From NCBI GenBank assembly GCA_030146405.1, contig JASLBS010000047.1, positions 1 through 14,910 on the forward strand: 14,910 nt of DNA, in the 5' to 3' direction. This document shows positions 6,584 to 14,528 of this stretch, piece after piece (the first letter of the stretch is position 1; each line of letters opens with the position of its first letter). A model generated the notes under the pieces. That model was given only the letters and a program-made list of their open reading frames with translations, was not told the DNA's origin and ran no database searches. The position numbers were made by a program, and so were the translations under genes. This stretch comes from Arthrobacter sp. GTDB taxonomy: Bacteria > Actinomycetota > Actinomycetes > Actinomycetales > Micrococcaceae.

Positions 6584-7522
6584 GAGGATCGCCGACCCGA
6601 CGAAGGGGTCGACCGCGAGGGCCAGGAACAGGACCGTGAGGTAGCTGATCGAGCCGTGGAACACCTTCATCGCTGCCTTGTTGTTGAGCTCGCCCTGCTG
6701 AGCGAGGGAGTACAGCCGGTGTGATTCACGGATGAACCAGGCGCCGCCGAGCACCGCTGCGGCCGAGTACACCCAGCCGGCGCCGGCGGGGATCAGCAGG
6801 AGGGAGCACGCCACCATGGCCCAGGCGTAGAGAACCACCTGGATGGACACCGCACGGGCGCCGGCGATGGCTCCGAGCATCGGAACCTTGGCGGCGTTGT
6901 AATCCTCGCTGTACTTCATCGAGAGCGGCCAGTAGTGCGGCGGCGTCCACAGGAAGATGATCAGGAACAGGACGACGGCGGGCCACTCGACCGATCCGGT
7001 CACCGCGGCCCAGGCGATGAGCACCGGCATGCAGCCGGCCGCGCCACCCCAGACGATGTTCTGGGAGGTGCGGCGCTTCAGCACCAGCGTGTACACCACG
7101 ACGTACAGGAAGATGGCCCCGATACCCAGGAGTCCCGCCAGCGGATTGGCACCGAACCAGAGCACGGCGATGGCCACGATACCGAGCACCCAGGAGAAGA
7201 CGAGCGCTTCGCGTGGGGAGACCTCCCCGGTGACGAGCGGGCGTTTCTCCGTACGATGCATGAGCTTGTCGATGTCGCGGTCGATGTAGCAGTTGAAGGC
7301 ACCGGCACTGCCGGCCGCGAGGGCGCCACCCACCATGGTCGCGAGGATCAGGCCCAGCGGCGGGAACCCGCCCTGGGCGAAGATCATGGTGGGAAGAGTG
7401 GTCACCAGCAGGAGCTCGATCACGCGGGGCTTGGTCAGGGCCAGGTAGGCCTTGGCTTTACGGCCGAATCCCTGACGGGCCTGCGGTGATCGTGCCGGAG
7501 CAGGAACCTGCTGGGTCTTCAC
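6578..7522 (-). CDS. ctaB: Protoheme IX farnesyltransferase (heme O synthase)
   Basis: CtaB attaches a farnesyl group to heme B to make heme O, the substrate of CtaA, in the cytoplasmic membrane. The 314-aa product has the UbiA-family layout of about nine hydrophobic segments. The first aspartate motif is NCYIDRDIDKLMHRTEKRPL (77-96, with Asn77, Asp81, Asp85). The second conserved loop is WTPPHYWPLSMKYSEDYNAA (192-211), followed by KVPML. Both are diagnostic for the COX10/CtaB branch rather than quinone prenyltransferases. I start at GTG 7522 (VKTQQVPAP), because the family N-terminus (YLALTKPRVIELLL) begins about 26 residues later and the upstream reading has no good start. Its ribosome site is poor, so the start is less certain than the gene. 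ctaB is divergent from tkt. Confidence 0.95.
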   Translation of the reverse strand: MKTQQVPAPARSPQARQGFGRKAKAYLALTKPRVIELLLVTTLPTMIFAQGGFPPLGLILATMVGGALAAGSAGAFNCYIDRDIDKLMHRTEKRPLVTGEVSPREALVFSWVLGIVAIAVLWFGANPLAGLLGIGAIFLYVVVYTLVLKRRTSQNIVWGGAAGCMPVLIAWAAVTGSVEWPAVVLFLIIFLWTPPHYWPLSMKYSEDYNAAKVPMLGAIAGARAVSIQVVLYAWAMVACSLLLIPAGAGWVYSAAAVLGGAWFIRESHRLYSLAQQGELNNKAAMKVFHGSISYLTVLFLALAVDPFVGSAILA

Positions 7523-7564
7523 AAGGCAACACTTTCGTTTCTTCCGGAGTAAAAGACAGTCTTC

Positions 7565-7570
7565 ATCATA
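7565..7570 (-). promoter_or_regulatory. Candidate ctaB -10 element
   Basis: On the minus strand TATGAT is a near-consensus -10, in one of the few AT-rich patches of the region. It would start transcription near 7558 and give a leader of about 36 nt before the GTG at 7522. The -35 region (AATTTC at 17-nt spacing) is poor. Confidence 0.5.
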
Positions 7571-7575
7571 CCCTT

Positions 7576-7767
7576 TTACAGCCTGTAGAAATTGGGGGAT
7601 CGCGCTCCCGTGGCTCGCGGGCGCACACGCGAGCCCTCCTTCCCGCCGACCACCCGGGTCCGGACCTCTCCTCCACCGTCCGGGGAAGCGGAGGATTCGC
7701 TCTCGCGGACGTACTCCCAGGCCTCCTTGCTGCTTCCCGGGTACCCCCGGACCACAACACCTGACAT
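7576..7767 (-). CDS. Doubtful small ORF upstream of ctaB (63 aa)
   Basis: I do not recognise this ORF. It begins MSGVVVRGYPGSSKEAWEYV and ends SPNFYRL. In its favour, GGGAG sits 7 nt before the ATG, a TANNNT element (TATCCT, 7806-7801) lies upstream, and G+C at the third codon position is about 78 percent by my hand count, higher than at positions one and two. Against it, third-position GC is lower than expected for real genes here, the composition is Gly/Arg/Ser-rich as in chance GC-rich frames, and a strong hairpin lies inside it. It ends just upstream of the suspected ctaB -10. The stretch might instead be untranslated leader or non-coding DNA. Confidence 0.25.
   Translation of the reverse strand: MSGVVVRGYPGSSKEAWEYVRESESSASPDGGGEVRTRVVGGKEGSRVRPRATGARSPNFYRL
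7612..7635. repeat. Strong hairpin (8-bp stem, 8-nt loop) in the ctaB-tkt intergenic region
   Basis: GGCTCGCG (7612-7619) pairs perfectly with CGCGAGCC (7628-7635). No U-tract follows on either strand, so it does not look like a standard terminator. It lies about 45-70 bp upstream of the suspected ctaB -10. Confidence 0.55.
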
Positions 7768-7802
7768 TCTTCGACTCCCACGGCCCACGGCCGATCGAAA
7801 AG

Positions 7803-7808
7803 GATAGT
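7803..7808 (+). promoter_or_regulatory. Candidate tkt operon -10 element
   Basis: GATAGT (or the overlapping TAGTGT, 7805-7810) is the best -10-like sequence upstream of tkt. A start near 7815 would leave a leader of about 160 nt. There is no convincing -35. An overlapping TATCCT on the other strand makes the call ambiguous. Confidence 0.3.
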
Positions 7809-7838
7809 GTTGGATCGAAAGCCCGCTGTGGAAGCATC

Positions 7839-7885
7839 CCGGAATAACTGTTCCGGCTTCGGTGCTGTCTCCGGTCGGAGCCGAA
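7839..7885 (+). promoter_or_regulatory. Two hairpins in the tkt leader (proximal part)
   Basis: The first hairpin is CCGGAA (7839-7844) / TTCCGG (7851-7856) with a 6-nt loop. The second is nested: TTCGG (7858-7862) / CCGAA (7881-7885) around CTCC (7869-7872) / GGAG (7877-7880). They are back to back and do not match any riboswitch class I know. Confidence 0.45.
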
Positions 7886-7902
7886 ATTCGAAGGATTCAA
7901 CG

Positions 7903-8004
7903 GTGAACGGCCACTGCGACTGCGTGCCTCGTGCACGTCGTCGTCGGCCGTTCCGGACAGAGAGGGGCCCGGAAACGTGCCACAGACGCAAGCGCAGGAA
8001 TTGA
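7903..8004 (+). CDS. Possible upstream ORF (33 aa) overlapping the tkt start
   Basis: This is a short frame starting with GTG, preceded by AAGGA (7891-7895) at a good 7-nt spacing. It runs out of frame into the first 28 nt of tkt. The peptide begins VNGHCDCVPRARRRRPF and has 11 arginines and three cysteines in 33 residues. It resembles no protein family I know. If translated, ribosomes would unfold the hairpin that sits over the tkt ribosome site region, so the frame could act as a leader peptide. The same ribosome-site-like sequence could also be chance. Confidence is low without conservation data. Confidence 0.3.
   Translation: MNGHCDCVPRARRRRPFRTERGPETCHRRKRRN
7905..7953 (+). promoter_or_regulatory. 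Long stem-loop just upstream of the tkt ribosome binding site
   Basis: GAACGGCC (7905-7912) pairs exactly with GGCCGTTC (7946-7953). Inside, CGAC (7917-7920) can pair with GTCG (7940-7943), and CGTGC (7923-7927) with GCACG (7933-7937), making a three-part stem with a 5-nt loop. It ends 7 nt before GAGAGG (7960-7965), the probable tkt ribosome site. This suggests control of translation, but no known class is recognised. Confidence 0.5.
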
Positions 8005-10163
8005 CCTGGACCGAGCTGGACCAGAAGGCGGTGGACACCGCCCGGATCCTCGCCGCGGATGCCGTGGAGAAGGTGGGCAACGGACACCCCGGTACGGCCA
8101 TGAGCCTCGCTCCCGCCGCGTACCTCCTGTTCCAGAAGCTCATGCGGCACGACCCGTCGGACCCCGAGTGGACCGGACGCGACCGCTTCGTCCTCTCCCC
8201 CGGCCACACCTCGCTGACCCTCTACATCCAGCTCTTCCTGTCCGGCTACGGACTCGAGCTCGATGACCTCAAGGCACTGCGTACCTGGGGCTCCCTGACA
8301 CCGGGCCACCCCGAGTACCGCCACACCAAGGGCGTGGAGATCACCACGGGCCCCCTCGGTCAGGGACTCGCGACGTCGGTCGGCTTCGCCTACGGCCAGC
8401 GCCGCCAGCGCGGCATGTTCGACGCCGACGCCCCCGCGGGCACCAGCCCCTTCGACCACACCGTCTGGGTGATCGCCTCCGACGGTGACCTCCAGGAGGG
8501 TGTCACGGCCGAGGCCTCCTCCCTCGCCGGTCACCAGGAGCTCGGCAACCTCGTGGTGATCTACGACCAGAACCACATCTCCATCGAGGACGACACGGAC
8601 ATCTCGTTCTCCGAGGATGTCCTCAAGCGCTACGAGGCCTACGGCTGGCATGTCCAGCGCGTCGACTGGACCAAGACCGGCGAGTACGTCGAGGACGTCG
8701 CCGAACTGTACTCGGCCCTCGTCGACGCCAAGAACGAGACCTCCAAGCCCTCGATCGTCGCGTTGCGGACGATCATCGGTTACCCGGCGCCCAACAAGCA
8801 GAACACGGGCAAGATCCACGGCTCCGCGCTCGGCAAGGACGAGGTGGCGGCCGTCAAGGAGGCACTCGGCTTCGACCCTGCGAAGGATTTCGAGGTGGAC
8901 CCCGAAGTTCTCGAGCACGCCCGTGGAGTCGTGCAGCGTGGCACTGCCGCACACGGCGAGTGGCAGGAGGGCTTCGATGCCTGGAAGGCGTCGCACGCCG
9001 AGGAGAACGCACTGCTGGAGCGCATCCAGGCCCGTACCCTCCCCGAGGGCTGGGAGAAGAGTCTCCCCACGTTCGAGGCGGGCAAGGACATGTCCACCCG
9101 CGCGGCGTCGGGCAAGGTCCTCACCGCCATCGGCCCCGTGCTGCCCGAACTCTGGGGCGGCAGCGCCGACCTCGCGGAGTCGAACAACACCACCATCGAG
9201 GGATCGCCGTCGTTCATCCCGGAGAGCCGCCAGACCAACGCATGGTCCGGCAACCCCTACGGCCGGGTACTCCACTTCGGTATCCGCGAGCACGCAGCCG
9301 CGGCGATCGTCAACGGCATCGTGATGCACAGCAGCACGCGCGCGTTCTCGGGCACGTTCCTGATCTTCAGCGACTACCAGCGCCCCGCCGTCCGCCTCGG
9401 TGCCCTCATGGGCGTCCCGGCGATCTACGTGTGGACGCACGACTCGATCGGCCTGGGCGAGGACGGCCCCACGCACCAGCCGGTCGAGCAGCTCGCCTCG
9501 CTCCGGACCATCCCGGGGCTCGACGTCGTACGGCCCGGTGACGCCAACGAGGTCGCGGTGGCCTGGCGGACGATCCTCGAGAACACCGACAACCCGGCGG
9601 GTCTGGTGCTCACGCGACAGAACATCCCCACCTACGAGCGGGGCGCCGGTGCTGCCGAGGGCGACACGTTCGGCTCCGCGGAGGGTGTGGCGAAGGGCGG
9701 CTACGTGCTGGCCGAGGCCAAGAACGGCACCCCCGACGTGATCCTGATCGGGACCGGTTCCGAGGTCCAGCTCGCCGTCGAGGCACGCGAGATCCTCGAG
9801 TCCGAGGGCATCTCCGCCCGGGTGGTCTCCATGCCGAGCCTCGAGTGGTTCAACGCCCAGGACGAGTCCTACCGCAGCAGCGTGCTGCCGCGAACCGTTC
9901 GCGCCCGCGTCTCGGTGGAGGCCGGTGTCTCGCAGAGCTGGCACGGACTCCTCGGTGACGCCGGCCGCAGCGTCTCGCTGGAGCACTACGGTGCGTCCGC
10001 CGACTACAAGACCCTCTACCGCGAGTTCAAGATCACGGCCGAGGCAGTGGTTGCCGCAGCCAAGGACTCACTCGCAGCAGTGACCGCCGATCCGCTGGCC
10101 CCCAACGGCACCTCGGCCCTGCCCTCCGGCCAGCGCGCGACCGAGACCGGTGACCAGCAGTAA
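7977..10163 (+). CDS. tkt: Transketolase
   Basis: This thiamine-diphosphate enzyme moves two-carbon units between sugar phosphates in the non-oxidative pentose phosphate pathway, in the cytoplasm. The 728-aa product has the usual three-domain layout. Visible residues are His37 in NGHPG, the cofactor/Mg motif SDGDLQEG (168-175, Asp169) with Asn199 in YDQNH, His281 in IHGS, catalytic Glu438 in FGIREHA, and Asp496/His500 in EDGPTHQPVEQ. These correspond to E. coli His26, Asp155, Asn185, His261, Glu411, Asp469 and His473. The start is GTG (VPQTQAQELTW), with GAGAGG and GGAA upstream. The last 25 residues (LAPNGTSALPSGQRATETGDQQ region) form a hydrophilic tail beyond the normal fold. tkt is the first gene of the tkt-tal-pgi-zwf-opcA operon. 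Confidence 0.98.
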   Translation: MPQTQAQELTWTELDQKAVDTARILAADAVEKVGNGHPGTAMSLAPAAYLLFQKLMRHDPSDPEWTGRDRFVLSPGHTSLTLYIQLFLSGYGLELDDLKALRTWGSLTPGHPEYRHTKGVEITTGPLGQGLATSVGFAYGQRRQRGMFDADAPAGTSPFDHTVWVIASDGDLQEGVTAEASSLAGHQELGNLVVIYDQNHISIEDDTDISFSEDVLKRYEAYGWHVQRVDWTKTGEYVEDVAELYSALVDAKNETSKPSIVALRTIIGYPAPNKQNTGKIHGSALGKDEVAAVKEALGFDPAKDFEVDPEVLEHARGVVQRGTAAHGEWQEGFDAWKASHAEENALLERIQARTLPEGWEKSLPTFEAGKDMSTRAASGKVLTAIGPVLPELWGGSADLAESNNTTIEGSPSFIPESRQTNAWSGNPYGRVLHFGIREHAAAAIVNGIVMHSSTRAFSGTFLIFSDYQRPAVRLGALMGVPAIYVWTHDSIGLGEDGPTHQPVEQLASLRTIPGLDVVRPGDANEVAVAWRTILENTDNPAGLVLTRQNIPTYERGAGAAEGDTFGSAEGVAKGGYVLAEAKNGTPDVILIGTGSEVQLAVEAREILESEGISARVVSMPSLEWFNAQDESYRSSVLPRTVRARVSVEAGVSQSWHGLLGDAGRSVSLEHYGASADYKTLYREFKITAEAVVAAAKDSLAAVTADPLAPNGTSALPSGQRATETGDQQ

Positions 10164-10216
10164 CTCCGTCCCACCTTTCCAGCACACACTCCGCGGAAGC
10201 GGACAAGGAGCACACC

Positions 10217-11326
10217 ATGACAACACCCACAGCTGACCTCTCGGCCGCCGGAGTCTCCATCTGGCTCGACGACCTCTCACGCGAACGCCTCAATTCGGGC
10301 GGCTTCAAGCGCCTCGTCGAGGATCTGAACGTGGTGGGCGTCACCACCAACCCGAGCATCTTCGCCGCCGCGCTGAAGAACGGCGACTCCTACGCGACCC
10401 AGGTCGGCGCACTGGCCGAGGCCGGAGCGGACGTCGACCAGGCCGTCTTCGACATCACCACCCATGACGTCGCCCAGGCCTGCGACCTCTTCGCCGAGGA
10501 GGCCAAGCGCACGAACGGTGCCGACGGCCGCGTCTCGATCGAGGTCGACCCCCGCCTGTCCCGCGACACGCAGGGCACCATCGCCGAGGCGAAGCGTCTC
10601 CACGCCAAGGTGCAGCGCACCAACGTGCTCATCAAGATCCCCGCCACGGTGGAGGGGCTCGAAGCCATCACCGAGACCCTGGCCGCCGGGATCAGCGTCA
10701 ACGTGACGCTCATCTTCTCCCTCGACCGCTACCGTGCGGTCATCAACGCCTTCATGCAGGGGCTCGAGCAGGCGAAGGAGAACGGCCACGACCTGGCCCG
10801 GATCCAGTCGGTCGCCTCCTTCTTCGTCTCGCGCGTGGACTCGGAGATCGATGCCCGCCTCGACGCGATCGGTTCCGAGGACGCCGCGGCGCTGAAGGGC
10901 AAGGCCGGTGTGGCCAATGCGCGTCTGGCCTACCAGGTCTTCGAGGAGCAGTTCGCGTCGGAGCGCTGGCAGGTCCTCGCCGCCGCGGGCGCCCATGCCC
11001 AGCGTCCCCTGTGGGCCTCCACCGGGGTCAAGAACCCCGATCTCCCGGACACCCTCTACGTCGCGGGCCTCGTGGCAGCCGACGTCGTGAACACGATGCC
11101 GGAGAAGACCCTGGACGCCATGGCCGACCACGGTGTGGTCGAGGGTGACACCATCACCGGCACCTACGACGAGTCCAACGAGGTACTGAACAAGCTGGAC
11201 GCCATCGGCGTCTCCTACAGCGAGGTGGTGGACCAGCTCGAGACAGAGGGCCTCGACAAGTTCGTGGCCAGCTGGGCCGAACTGCTCGAGACCGTCCAGA
11301 CCGCTCTCGACGCCGCGAAGGGCTGA
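10217..11326 (+). CDS. tal: Transaldolase
   Basis: Transaldolase transfers a dihydroxyacetone unit from sedoheptulose 7-phosphate to glyceraldehyde 3-phosphate. The 369-aa product is the longer actinobacterial type. Catalytic residues are visible: Asp18 in IWLDDLSRE, Asn45 in GVTTNPS, Glu109 in VSIEVDPRLS, and the Schiff-base Lys140 in NVLIKIPAT. The C-terminal part contains ASTGVKNP and LYVAGLVAADVVNTMP. The ATG has a strong AAGGAG (10205-10210) at 6-nt spacing. The gap from tkt is 53 bp with no promoter-like or terminator-like sequence, so both are read as one transcript. The supply of two- and three-carbon transfer by neighbours in one operon fits the pathway. Confidence 0.98.
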   Translation: MTTPTADLSAAGVSIWLDDLSRERLNSGGFKRLVEDLNVVGVTTNPSIFAAALKNGDSYATQVGALAEAGADVDQAVFDITTHDVAQACDLFAEEAKRTNGADGRVSIEVDPRLSRDTQGTIAEAKRLHAKVQRTNVLIKIPATVEGLEAITETLAAGISVNVTLIFSLDRYRAVINAFMQGLEQAKENGHDLARIQSVASFFVSRVDSEIDARLDAIGSEDAAALKGKAGVANARLAYQVFEEQFASERWQVLAAAGAHAQRPLWASTGVKNPDLPDTLYVAGLVAADVVNTMPEKTLDAMADHGVVEGDTITGTYDESNEVLNKLDAIGVSYSEVVDQLETEGLDKFVASWAELLETVQTALDAAKG

Positions 11327-11331
11327 TTTCC

Positions 11332-12981
11332 ATGGGCTCATTCGCTCTGACCGCGTCAGGAGCGGCACTGACCGCCGTCGACGCCGTTGTTCCCGGACTC
11401 GTGGCCGATCGGTTCGCTTCGCGCCTGATGGCCAAGGATCCCACGCTGTGGGGCAGTGAGGCGGAGTCCGAAGCGGCCGTCCGGCTCGGCTGGATCGATC
11501 TCTTCGAGGGCTCCCGCGCCCTGCTCCCCGAGATCGCCGCCCTCCGCGCCGAACTCCTCGCCGAGGGGGTGGATCGCATCGTCCTCTGCGGCATGGGTGG
11601 CTCGTCCCTCGCGCCCGAGGTCATCACCAAGGAAGCGGGCGTGCCCCTCGTGGTGCTCGATGCGACCGATCCGGAGCAGGTGCGAACCGCCCTCGAGGAG
11701 GGCCTGCAGCGGACCGCGATCGTCGTGTCCTCGAAGTCCGGCTCCACCGTGGAGACCGACTCCCAGCGGCGCGTGTTCGAGCAGGCGTTCGACGACGCTG
11801 GCATCGACGCCGCCTCCCGGATCATCGTGGTCACGGACCCGGGCTCGCCACTCGACGAATCGTCCCGGAAGGCCGGGTACCGCAGGGTGTTCAACGCCGA
11901 CCCCGAGGTCGGTGGACGGTACTCGGCACTCACCGCCTTCGGGCTCGTGCCCTCCGGCCTCGCCGGAGCGGACATCGAGACACTCCTCGGTGACGCCGAG
12001 GAGAGCGCCGAGTTCCTCGGCGACGACGTCCCTGACAACGTGGGCCTGCAACTCGGAGCCGTGCTCGGTGGCACCAGGCCCCTGCGGGACAAGATCGTCT
12101 TCGCCGACCAGGGCTCGGGACTTCCGGGCTTCGCTGACTGGGCTGAGCAACTGATCGCCGAATCGACCGGCAAACTGGGAACGGGCCTACTACCCGTGGT
12201 CGCCTCGAGTGACGCTCCCGAGCTGGCCGACGTCGCGGAGGACGTCCTCCCGGTGATCCTCGCGCCGTTCGACGAGGCGCCCTCCGAGGAATCAACGTCC
12301 GGTACCCGGCTGGCCGTCAGCGGCAGCCTCGGAAGCCAGATGTTCGTCTGGGAGTACGCCGTCGCCGTCGCGGGACGACTGCTCGGGATCAACCCGTTCG
12401 ACCAGCCTGACGTCGAAGCCGCGAAGAAGGCCGCCCGGGGGCTGCTCGATGCACGCCCGGAGCCGGAAGCGGCGAGTTTCGTGGACGGAGCCGTGGAGGT
12501 GCGCGGGAACGCGGGCCTGCTCGGTTCAGCCACGACGGTCGGCGAAGCGCTGAGCGCCCTGCTCGGCACCATCCCCGCCAACGGTTACCTCTCGGTGCAG
12601 GCCTACCTCGACCGGCACCGGCAGTCGGCCCTCGAGGAGGTCCGCTTACCCCTCGCCGCAGCCACGGGCCGCCCGGTGACGTTCGGGTGGGGCCCCCGGT
12701 TCCTGCACTCGACGGGTCAGTACCACAAGGGTGGGTCACCGATCGGTGCGTACCTGCAGCTGACCGGGGCCTCCGCGACCGATCTGGCCATCCCGGACGG
12801 ACCCTTCAGCTTCGGTGAGCTCATCGCGGCGCAGGCCGCAGGCGACGCGCAGGTACTCGCCGACCATGGCCGACCCGTGCTCCGCCTGCACCTCACCGAC
12901 CGCACCGCGGGCGTGGCCCAGCTGCACGCCGTCATCTCCTCCCTTGCCGCCTCCGGCGAGGATCGCCACGAGAACGGTTGA
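11332..12981 (+). CDS. pgi: Glucose-6-phosphate isomerase (divergent actinobacterial type)
   Basis: This enzyme interconverts glucose 6-phosphate and fructose 6-phosphate, linking glycolysis and the pentose phosphate pathway. The 549-aa product has two SIS domains. The phosphate-binding features are CGMGGSSLAPEV (86-97) and SSKSGSTVET (133-142). GGRYSALTAFGL (194-205) is the PGI family signature, and AESTGK (276-281) and HSTGQYHKGG (459-468) complete the active-site set. The sequence is the type often found next to, or fused to, transaldolase. Here it is a separate gene, 5 bp after tal and in another frame. AAGGG (11318-11322) precedes the ATG by 9 nt. Some members are annotated only as PGI-like, so the substrate is inferred from family and operon. 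Confidence 0.93.
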   Translation: MGSFALTASGAALTAVDAVVPGLVADRFASRLMAKDPTLWGSEAESEAAVRLGWIDLFEGSRALLPEIAALRAELLAEGVDRIVLCGMGGSSLAPEVITKEAGVPLVVLDATDPEQVRTALEEGLQRTAIVVSSKSGSTVETDSQRRVFEQAFDDAGIDAASRIIVVTDPGSPLDESSRKAGYRRVFNADPEVGGRYSALTAFGLVPSGLAGADIETLLGDAEESAEFLGDDVPDNVGLQLGAVLGGTRPLRDKIVFADQGSGLPGFADWAEQLIAESTGKLGTGLLPVVASSDAPELADVAEDVLPVILAPFDEAPSEESTSGTRLAVSGSLGSQMFVWEYAVAVAGRLLGINPFDQPDVEAAKKAARGLLDARPEPEAASFVDGAVEVRGNAGLLGSATTVGEALSALLGTIPANGYLSVQAYLDRHRQSALEEVRLPLAAATGRPVTFGWGPRFLHSTGQYHKGGSPIGAYLQLTGASATDLAIPDGPFSFGELIAAQAAGDAQVLADHGRPVLRLHLTDRTAGVAQLHAVISSLAASGEDRHENG

Positions 12982-12983
12982 GC

Positions 12984-14528
12984 ATGCCTGACAGTACGGC
13001 GGCAAAACCCGCCAATCCCCTCCGGGATCCACGCGACCGGCGACTGAACCGGATAGCCGGGCCCTCGTCGCTCGTCCTGTTCGGTGTCACGGGTGACCTC
13101 GCGCGCAAGAAGCTGATGCCCGCGATCTACGACCTCGCGAATCGCGGACTGCTTCCTCCGAGCTTCGGTCTGGTCGGCTTCGGCCGGCGGGACTGGAGCA
13201 ACGAGCAGTTCGTGGAACAGGTCCGGGATGCGGTGACCCAGCACGCACGGACCCCGTTCAACGAGACGGTCTGGAAGCAGCTCTCGGCCGGTATCCGCTT
13301 CGTGCAGGGCAACTTCGACGACGACGAGGCGTTCAACACGTTGAAGGAGACCCTCCAGGAGCTGGACCGGAGCAGGGGCACGCGCGGGAACCACGCGTTC
13401 TACCTCTCGATCCCGCCCAACGCCTTCGAGGCGGTGTGCCAGAAGCTCTCCGAGCACGGACTGGCGCAACCGGAGGAGAACCAGTGGCGTCGCGTGGTCA
13501 TCGAGAAGCCCTTCGGCCACGACCTCGCCTCCGCCCGCGAACTCAACAACGTGGTGGAGGAGGTCTTCCCGCCCGACGCCGTGTTCCGGATCGATCATTA
13601 CCTCGGTAAGGAGACGGTCCAGAACATCCTCGCGCTGCGGTTCGCGAACCAGTTGTTCGAGCCGCTGTGGAACGCCAACTACGTGGACCACGTGCAGATC
13701 ACCATGGCCGAGGACATCGGGATCGGCAGCCGTGCGGGGTATTACGACGGCGTCGGTGCCGCCCGTGACGTCATCCAGAACCATCTCCTCCAGCTGCTCG
13801 CGCTGACCGCGATGGAGGAGCCCATCTCCTTCGACGCGGATCACCTGCGCGCCGAGAAGGAGAAGGTCCTCGCGGCCGTCTCCCTGCCGTCCGATCTCAC
13901 GGGCCGGTCGGCTCGCGGCCAGTACGAGGCGGGGTGGCAGGGCGGTGAGCGGGTCAACGGTTTCCTGGAGGAGGACGGCATTCCCGCCGAGTCCACCTCC
14001 GAGAGCTTCGCCGCCCTCCGGCTGGACATCAACACGCGGCGGTGGTCCGGCGTCCCGTTCTATCTGCGCGCGGGCAAGCGGCTCGGGCGCAGGGTCACGG
14101 AGATCGCCGTGGTGTTCAAGCGGGCCCCGAACCTGCTCTTCCGTGACCACGATGCGGAGGATTTCGGGCAGAACGCCGTGGTGATCCGTGTGCAGCCCGA
14201 CGAGGGCGTCACCATCCGCTTCGGTTCCAAGGTGCCCGGGACGCAGACCGAGGTCCGGGACGTCACCATGGACTTCGGGTACGGACACTCCTTCACGGAG
14301 TCCAGCCCGGAGGCCTACGAGCGCCTCATCCTCGACGTGCTCCTCGGCGAGCCTCCCCTCTTCCCCCGCCAGGCGGAGGTGGAGCTGTCCTGGCAGATCC
14401 TCGACCCGTTCGAGGAGCACTGGGCATCGCTCGGTACCCAGCCCGAACCCTACGTTCCGGGCAGCTGGGGACCCGCATCCGCTGACGAGCTGCTTGCAAC
14501 CGACGGACGAACCTGGAGAAGACCATGA
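12984..14528 (+). CDS. zwf: Glucose-6-phosphate 1-dehydrogenase
   Basis: G6PDH oxidises glucose 6-phosphate to 6-phosphogluconolactone, making NADPH, and is the entry step of the oxidative pentose phosphate pathway. The 514-aa product has the nucleotide-binding motif FGVTGDLARKKL (33-44), EKPFGHD (174-180), the active-site signature RIDHYLGKE (202-210) with Asp204/His205, and the second catalytic His267 in RDVIQNHLLQ. The 62-residue spacing of the two histidines equals that of the Leuconostoc enzyme (178 and 240). The ATG lies 2 bp after the pgi stop and has only a weak ribosome site. A TTG 6 nt earlier, overlapping the pgi stop, is an alternative. The downstream opcA overlaps by 4 bp. Confidence 0.97.
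   Translation: MPDSTAAKPANPLRDPRDRRLNRIAGPSSLVLFGVTGDLARKKLMPAIYDLANRGLLPPSFGLVGFGRRDWSNEQFVEQVRDAVTQHARTPFNETVWKQLSAGIRFVQGNFDDDEAFNTLKETLQELDRSRGTRGNHAFYLSIPPNAFEAVCQKLSEHGLAQPEENQWRRVVIEKPFGHDLASARELNNVVEEVFPPDAVFRIDHYLGKETVQNILALRFANQLFEPLWNANYVDHVQITMAEDIGIGSRAGYYDGVGAARDVIQNHLLQLLALTAMEEPISFDADHLRAEKEKVLAAVSLPSDLTGRSARGQYEAGWQGGERVNGFLEEDGIPAESTSESFAALRLDINTRRWSGVPFYLRAGKRLGRRVTEIAVVFKRAPNLLFRDHDAEDFGQNAVVIRVQPDEGVTIRFGSKVPGTQTEVRDVTMDFGYGHSFTESSPEAYERLILDVLLGEPPLFPRQAEVELSWQILDPFEEHWASLGTQPEPYVPGSWGPASADELLATDGRTWRRP

Noticed and set aside
7576..7767. SRP RNA or other known structural RNA on the minus strand (GGGAAGCAGC-like stretch)
   Set aside because: The short resemblance to the SRP apical loop lacks the conserved AGG/CCGGAA-GGAGCAG arrangement, and no matching long stem is present.
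7523..8209. Upstream extension of CtaB to 8209
   Set aside because: It would run through the intergenic region and into tkt on the other strand, with no CtaB-like sequence.
7566..9986. Very long minus-strand open frame (806 codons) antisense to tkt
   Set aside because: It is a shadow frame of a GC-rich gene. The product is low-complexity, rich in Arg, Gly, Val and Asp, with no recognisable domain, while tkt on the other strand has every catalytic motif.
12717..14420. Minus-strand open frame of 567 codons antisense to zwf
   Set aside because: Same cause: a Leu/Val/Glu/Arg/His-rich mirror of zwf codons with no motif or ribosome site.
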